Below, piece after piece: positions 62,454 through 64,000 of a DNA stretch of 64,000 nucleotides (position 1 is the first letter of the stretch; every line of letters begins with the position of its first letter). Source of the DNA: Rhizobium mongolense USDA 1844 (lineage in GTDB: Bacteria > Pseudomonadota > Alphaproteobacteria > Rhizobiales > Rhizobiaceae); the NCBI RefSeq assembly GCF_000419765.1, contig NZ_ATTQ01000008.1, forward strand, positions 62,001-126,000, read 5' to 3'. The notes below the pieces were generated by a model that worked only from the letters and a program-made list of their open reading frames with translations, did not search any database and had not been told where the DNA came from. Position numbers and translations under genes: made by a program.

Positions 62454-63371
62454 CTACGCATTCTCCGATACCCGTTGCGGCATGAAATCCGAGATCGCCT
62501 CGCCTACCGCCCGCAGCAAGATCGAAGCGAGCCGTGCCGTCGCCGGATCAGGATCAGCTTCCGCGCGGTGAAGCACAAGGCCCAGCGACGGCAGTTCCGG
62601 CAATCCAAGTTCGGCGGGCTTCAGCGGCCTGACCTTTGCCGGCAAGCCGATCGGCGTGCGTATTGTCACGCCCAACCCGGCCGCGGTCGCAGCCCACAGC
62701 CCGCCGAGGCTCGGGCTGACGAAGGCAAGCCGCCAGGCAATATTGGCCCTGTCCAGCGCATTGGTCGCGGCGGTTCGCAGCAGACAGGGCGCCTCCAGCG
62801 AGGCGAGTGGCAGCGGCTCGCCGCTTGCGGCGTTCCAGCCGGGCTCACCTGCGGCAGGACCGATCCAGCGCATCGGCACCTCGCCGATCTTTTCGCAATG
62901 GGCGGTCAGGGTTGCATCGCTCCAAGCGAGTGCCAGATCGAGTTTTCCCGTTGTGACCCGCTCGAGGAGTTCCGCGTTGCGCACGACTCGCGCCTCGATC
63001 CGCACCTTCGGATGGGCACGGGCGAAACGGCCGAGAACATCGGGAAGAAGATTTTCGCCGAAGTCCTCTTGTAGGCCAAGCCGGACCCAGCCTTCCAACT
63101 CGACGCTTTGGACGGCCACTGCCGCTTCGTCGTTAAGTTCAAGCAGCCGCCGGGCGTAAGCGAGCATCGTCTCGCCCGCCTCCGTCAACGCCAGGCCACG
63201 GCCCGCCTTGCGGAATATCGGCGTACCGGCCTGCTCCTCCAGTTTCTTGAGCTGTGCACTGACGGCCGAGGTGGAGCGCCCAAGCCGATCCGCCGCCTTT
63301 GCAAAGTTCCCGAGTTCCATTCCAGTCGCGAAGGTTCGCAGCACATCGAGGTCGAAGACCATCCTACGCAT
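62454..63371 (-). CDS. LysR-family regulator
   Basis: A 305-residue LysR regulator (LDVLRTFATGMELGNFAKAADRL, STSAVSAQLKKLEEQ). The start is the ATG at 63371, with another at 63362. It is divergent from a tautomerase/DUF4865 pair, an arrangement in which LysR probably controls both. The repeated TTTAATCC/GGATTA sites lie in the gap. Confidence 0.9.
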   Translation of the reverse strand: MRRMVFDLDVLRTFATGMELGNFAKAADRLGRSTSAVSAQLKKLEEQAGTPIFRKAGRGLALTEAGETMLAYARRLLELNDEAAVAVQSVELEGWVRLGLQEDFGENLLPDVLGRFARAHPKVRIEARVVRNAELLERVTTGKLDLALAWSDATLTAHCEKIGEVPMRWIGPAAGEPGWNAASGEPLPLASLEAPCLLRTAATNALDRANIAWRLAFVSPSLGGLWAATAAGLGVTIRTPIGLPAKVRPLKPAELGLPELPSLGLVLHRAEADPDPATARLASILLRAVGEAISDFMPQRVSENA

Positions 63372-63373
63372 CG

Positions 63374-63465
63374 TTTAATCCTGTTTTTCAGGACATTTAA
63401 TCCACAAAATTCTGATTTTCTGCATCATCGTGACGTGCAAGGATTATGAAGTCAAGGTTGGATTA
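63374..63465. promoter_or_regulatory. Array of TTTAATCC / GGATTA half-sites
   Basis: Two TTTAATCC copies (63374, 63396; 22 bp apart) and two GGATTA copies in the other orientation (63441, 63460) occupy the LysR-tautomerase intergenic region. The spacing of about two helical turns fits LysR binding sites. Confidence 0.55.
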
Positions 63466-63486
63466 GCAAGGAAAAGGAGGCTCCAA

Positions 63487-63915
63487 ATGCCTTTCGTTCG
63501 AATCTCTCTGCTGAAAGGCAAGTCGCCGGATTATCTCCGTGCGCTCGCAGACAACATTCATCGTGCCATGGTCGAGACGTTCGACGTGCCTCCGAATGAC
63601 CGCTTTCAGGTCATTCATCAGCATGAGCCTGGTGAACTGATCTTCGACCGCCACTATCTCGGGGGCCCGCGTTCGGACGATTTCGTGCTCTTTTCCATCA
63701 CCGCGGGCAAGCCCCGCACGACCGCGATGCGCAAGGCCTTTTACCGGCGCGCGGCCGATCTGCTCGGACAATCTCCGGGCCTGAGGCCTGAAGATGTGAT
63801 GATCGTGGTCAATACCACCTCTCCGGAAGAATGGTCCTTCGCCAATGGCGAAGCCTCGATGGCGGACCCAGATTGGCAAATCCGAGCGCTCGCGCCCATG
63901 GAGCCACCCCAATGA
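63487..63915 (+). CDS. Tautomerase (4-oxalocrotonate tautomerase superfamily)
   Basis: A 142-residue tautomerase. Pro2 (Pro-1 of the mature enzyme) in MPFVRISLLKG is the catalytic base; RFQVIHQHEPGELIF and TTSPEEWSFANG are later family blocks. The frame opens at 63430, but AAAGGAGG just before 63487 and the Pro-1 rule fix that start. It overlaps the next gene by 4 bp (ATGA). Confidence 0.9.
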   Translation: MPFVRISLLKGKSPDYLRALADNIHRAMVETFDVPPNDRFQVIHQHEPGELIFDRHYLGGPRSDDFVLFSITAGKPRTTAMRKAFYRRAADLLGQSPGLRPEDVMIVVNTTSPEEWSFANGEASMADPDWQIRALAPMEPPQ

Positions 63916-64000
63916 TCGCCATGCAATACAGCTTCACGCTGCCTTCGGATTACGACATGACGATCATCGATCGCCGGATCCGCGACAAGGGGCCAATGCT
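63912..64000 (+). CDS. DUF4865 family protein (partial)
   Basis: Starts ATG-ATC-GCC-ATG and gives IAMQYSFTLPSDYDMTIID, the DUF4865 N-terminus, before the window ends. The family is commonly paired with a tautomerase and LysR regulator in rhizobia, as here. Confidence 0.75.
   Translation, partial: MIAMQYSFTLPSDYDMTIIDRRIRDKGPM

Noticed and set aside
1..64000. CRISPR arrays, tRNA/rRNA genes, prophage or complete IS elements
   Set aside because: No repeated spacer arrays, cloverleaf-like segments, transposase or phage genes were recognised on either strand.

Overview
The window is chromosomal DNA from an alphaproteobacterium of the Rhizobium/Agrobacterium group. The evidence is high GC, the sulfolipid operon sqdBDC, the lysyl-phosphatidylglycerol pair lpiA-acvB, rcdA (DUF1465) behind perfect CtrA boxes, a RIME-like palindromic repeat, and rhizobial families such as DUF1192, DUF4164, DUF465 and DUF4865. 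Nearly all of it is core genome. I see no tRNA, rRNA, CRISPR, prophage or complete insertion sequence. Accessory material is limited to toxin-antitoxin genes, one live-looking and one decayed, and a truncated phosphoesterase.

Layout. 1-3.5 kb: start of ybgC (cut by the window edge), divergent from sqdBDC. 3.5-8.6 kb: 5-formyl-THF cyclo-ligase, a YmdB-like phosphoesterase, a metallo-beta-lactamase-fold protein, a general-stress flavin-fold protein, yebC and a luciferase-like monooxygenase. 8.7-14.2 kb: a chemoreceptor, then ruvC-(truncated vapB-vapC)-ruvA-ruvB. 14.2-25.9 kb: a phosphoesterase remnant, DinB, acvB/lpiA, a large MscS channel, gnd, an ArsR/SRPBCC pair, an MFS exporter and a LysR regulator. 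26-27 kb: 6S RNA, zapA, DUF4164. 27.4-35.8 kb: central carbon genes tkt, gap, pgk and fba with a K+/H+ antiporter and a GNAT enzyme between them. 36-43.7 kb: PhzF, a 54-residue membrane protein, MFS, DUF1192, a CtrA-box region with a candidate sRNA, rcdA, a dead dinJ-yafQ module, rpmE, an ABC exporter and an adenylate cyclase. 43.9-53.3 kb: Bug-type binding protein, YegP, an FAD dehydrogenase, a MotA/MotB-like pair, an inositol-phosphatase-family gene, Sel1 and ThiE-like proteins, TauE and ArsR. 53.3-64 kb: two DUF465 genes, purEK, rpmJ, TPR protein, hydrolase, ggt, a membrane AraC regulator, a dehydratase, and LysR/tautomerase/DUF4865.

Themes. Envelope lipid and stress functions are concentrated in the first third (sulfolipid, lysyl-PG, mechanosensitive channel). 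Carbon metabolism holds the middle, with tkt-gap and pgk-fba reading in one direction. The rcdA region is the cell-cycle node. The best candidates for new biology are the vapBC-like pair whose antitoxin lacks its DNA-binding half, the possible CtrA-driven sRNA before rcdA, and the separation of the 6S RNA/zapA locus from its usual 5-FCL partner, which looks like an inversion.
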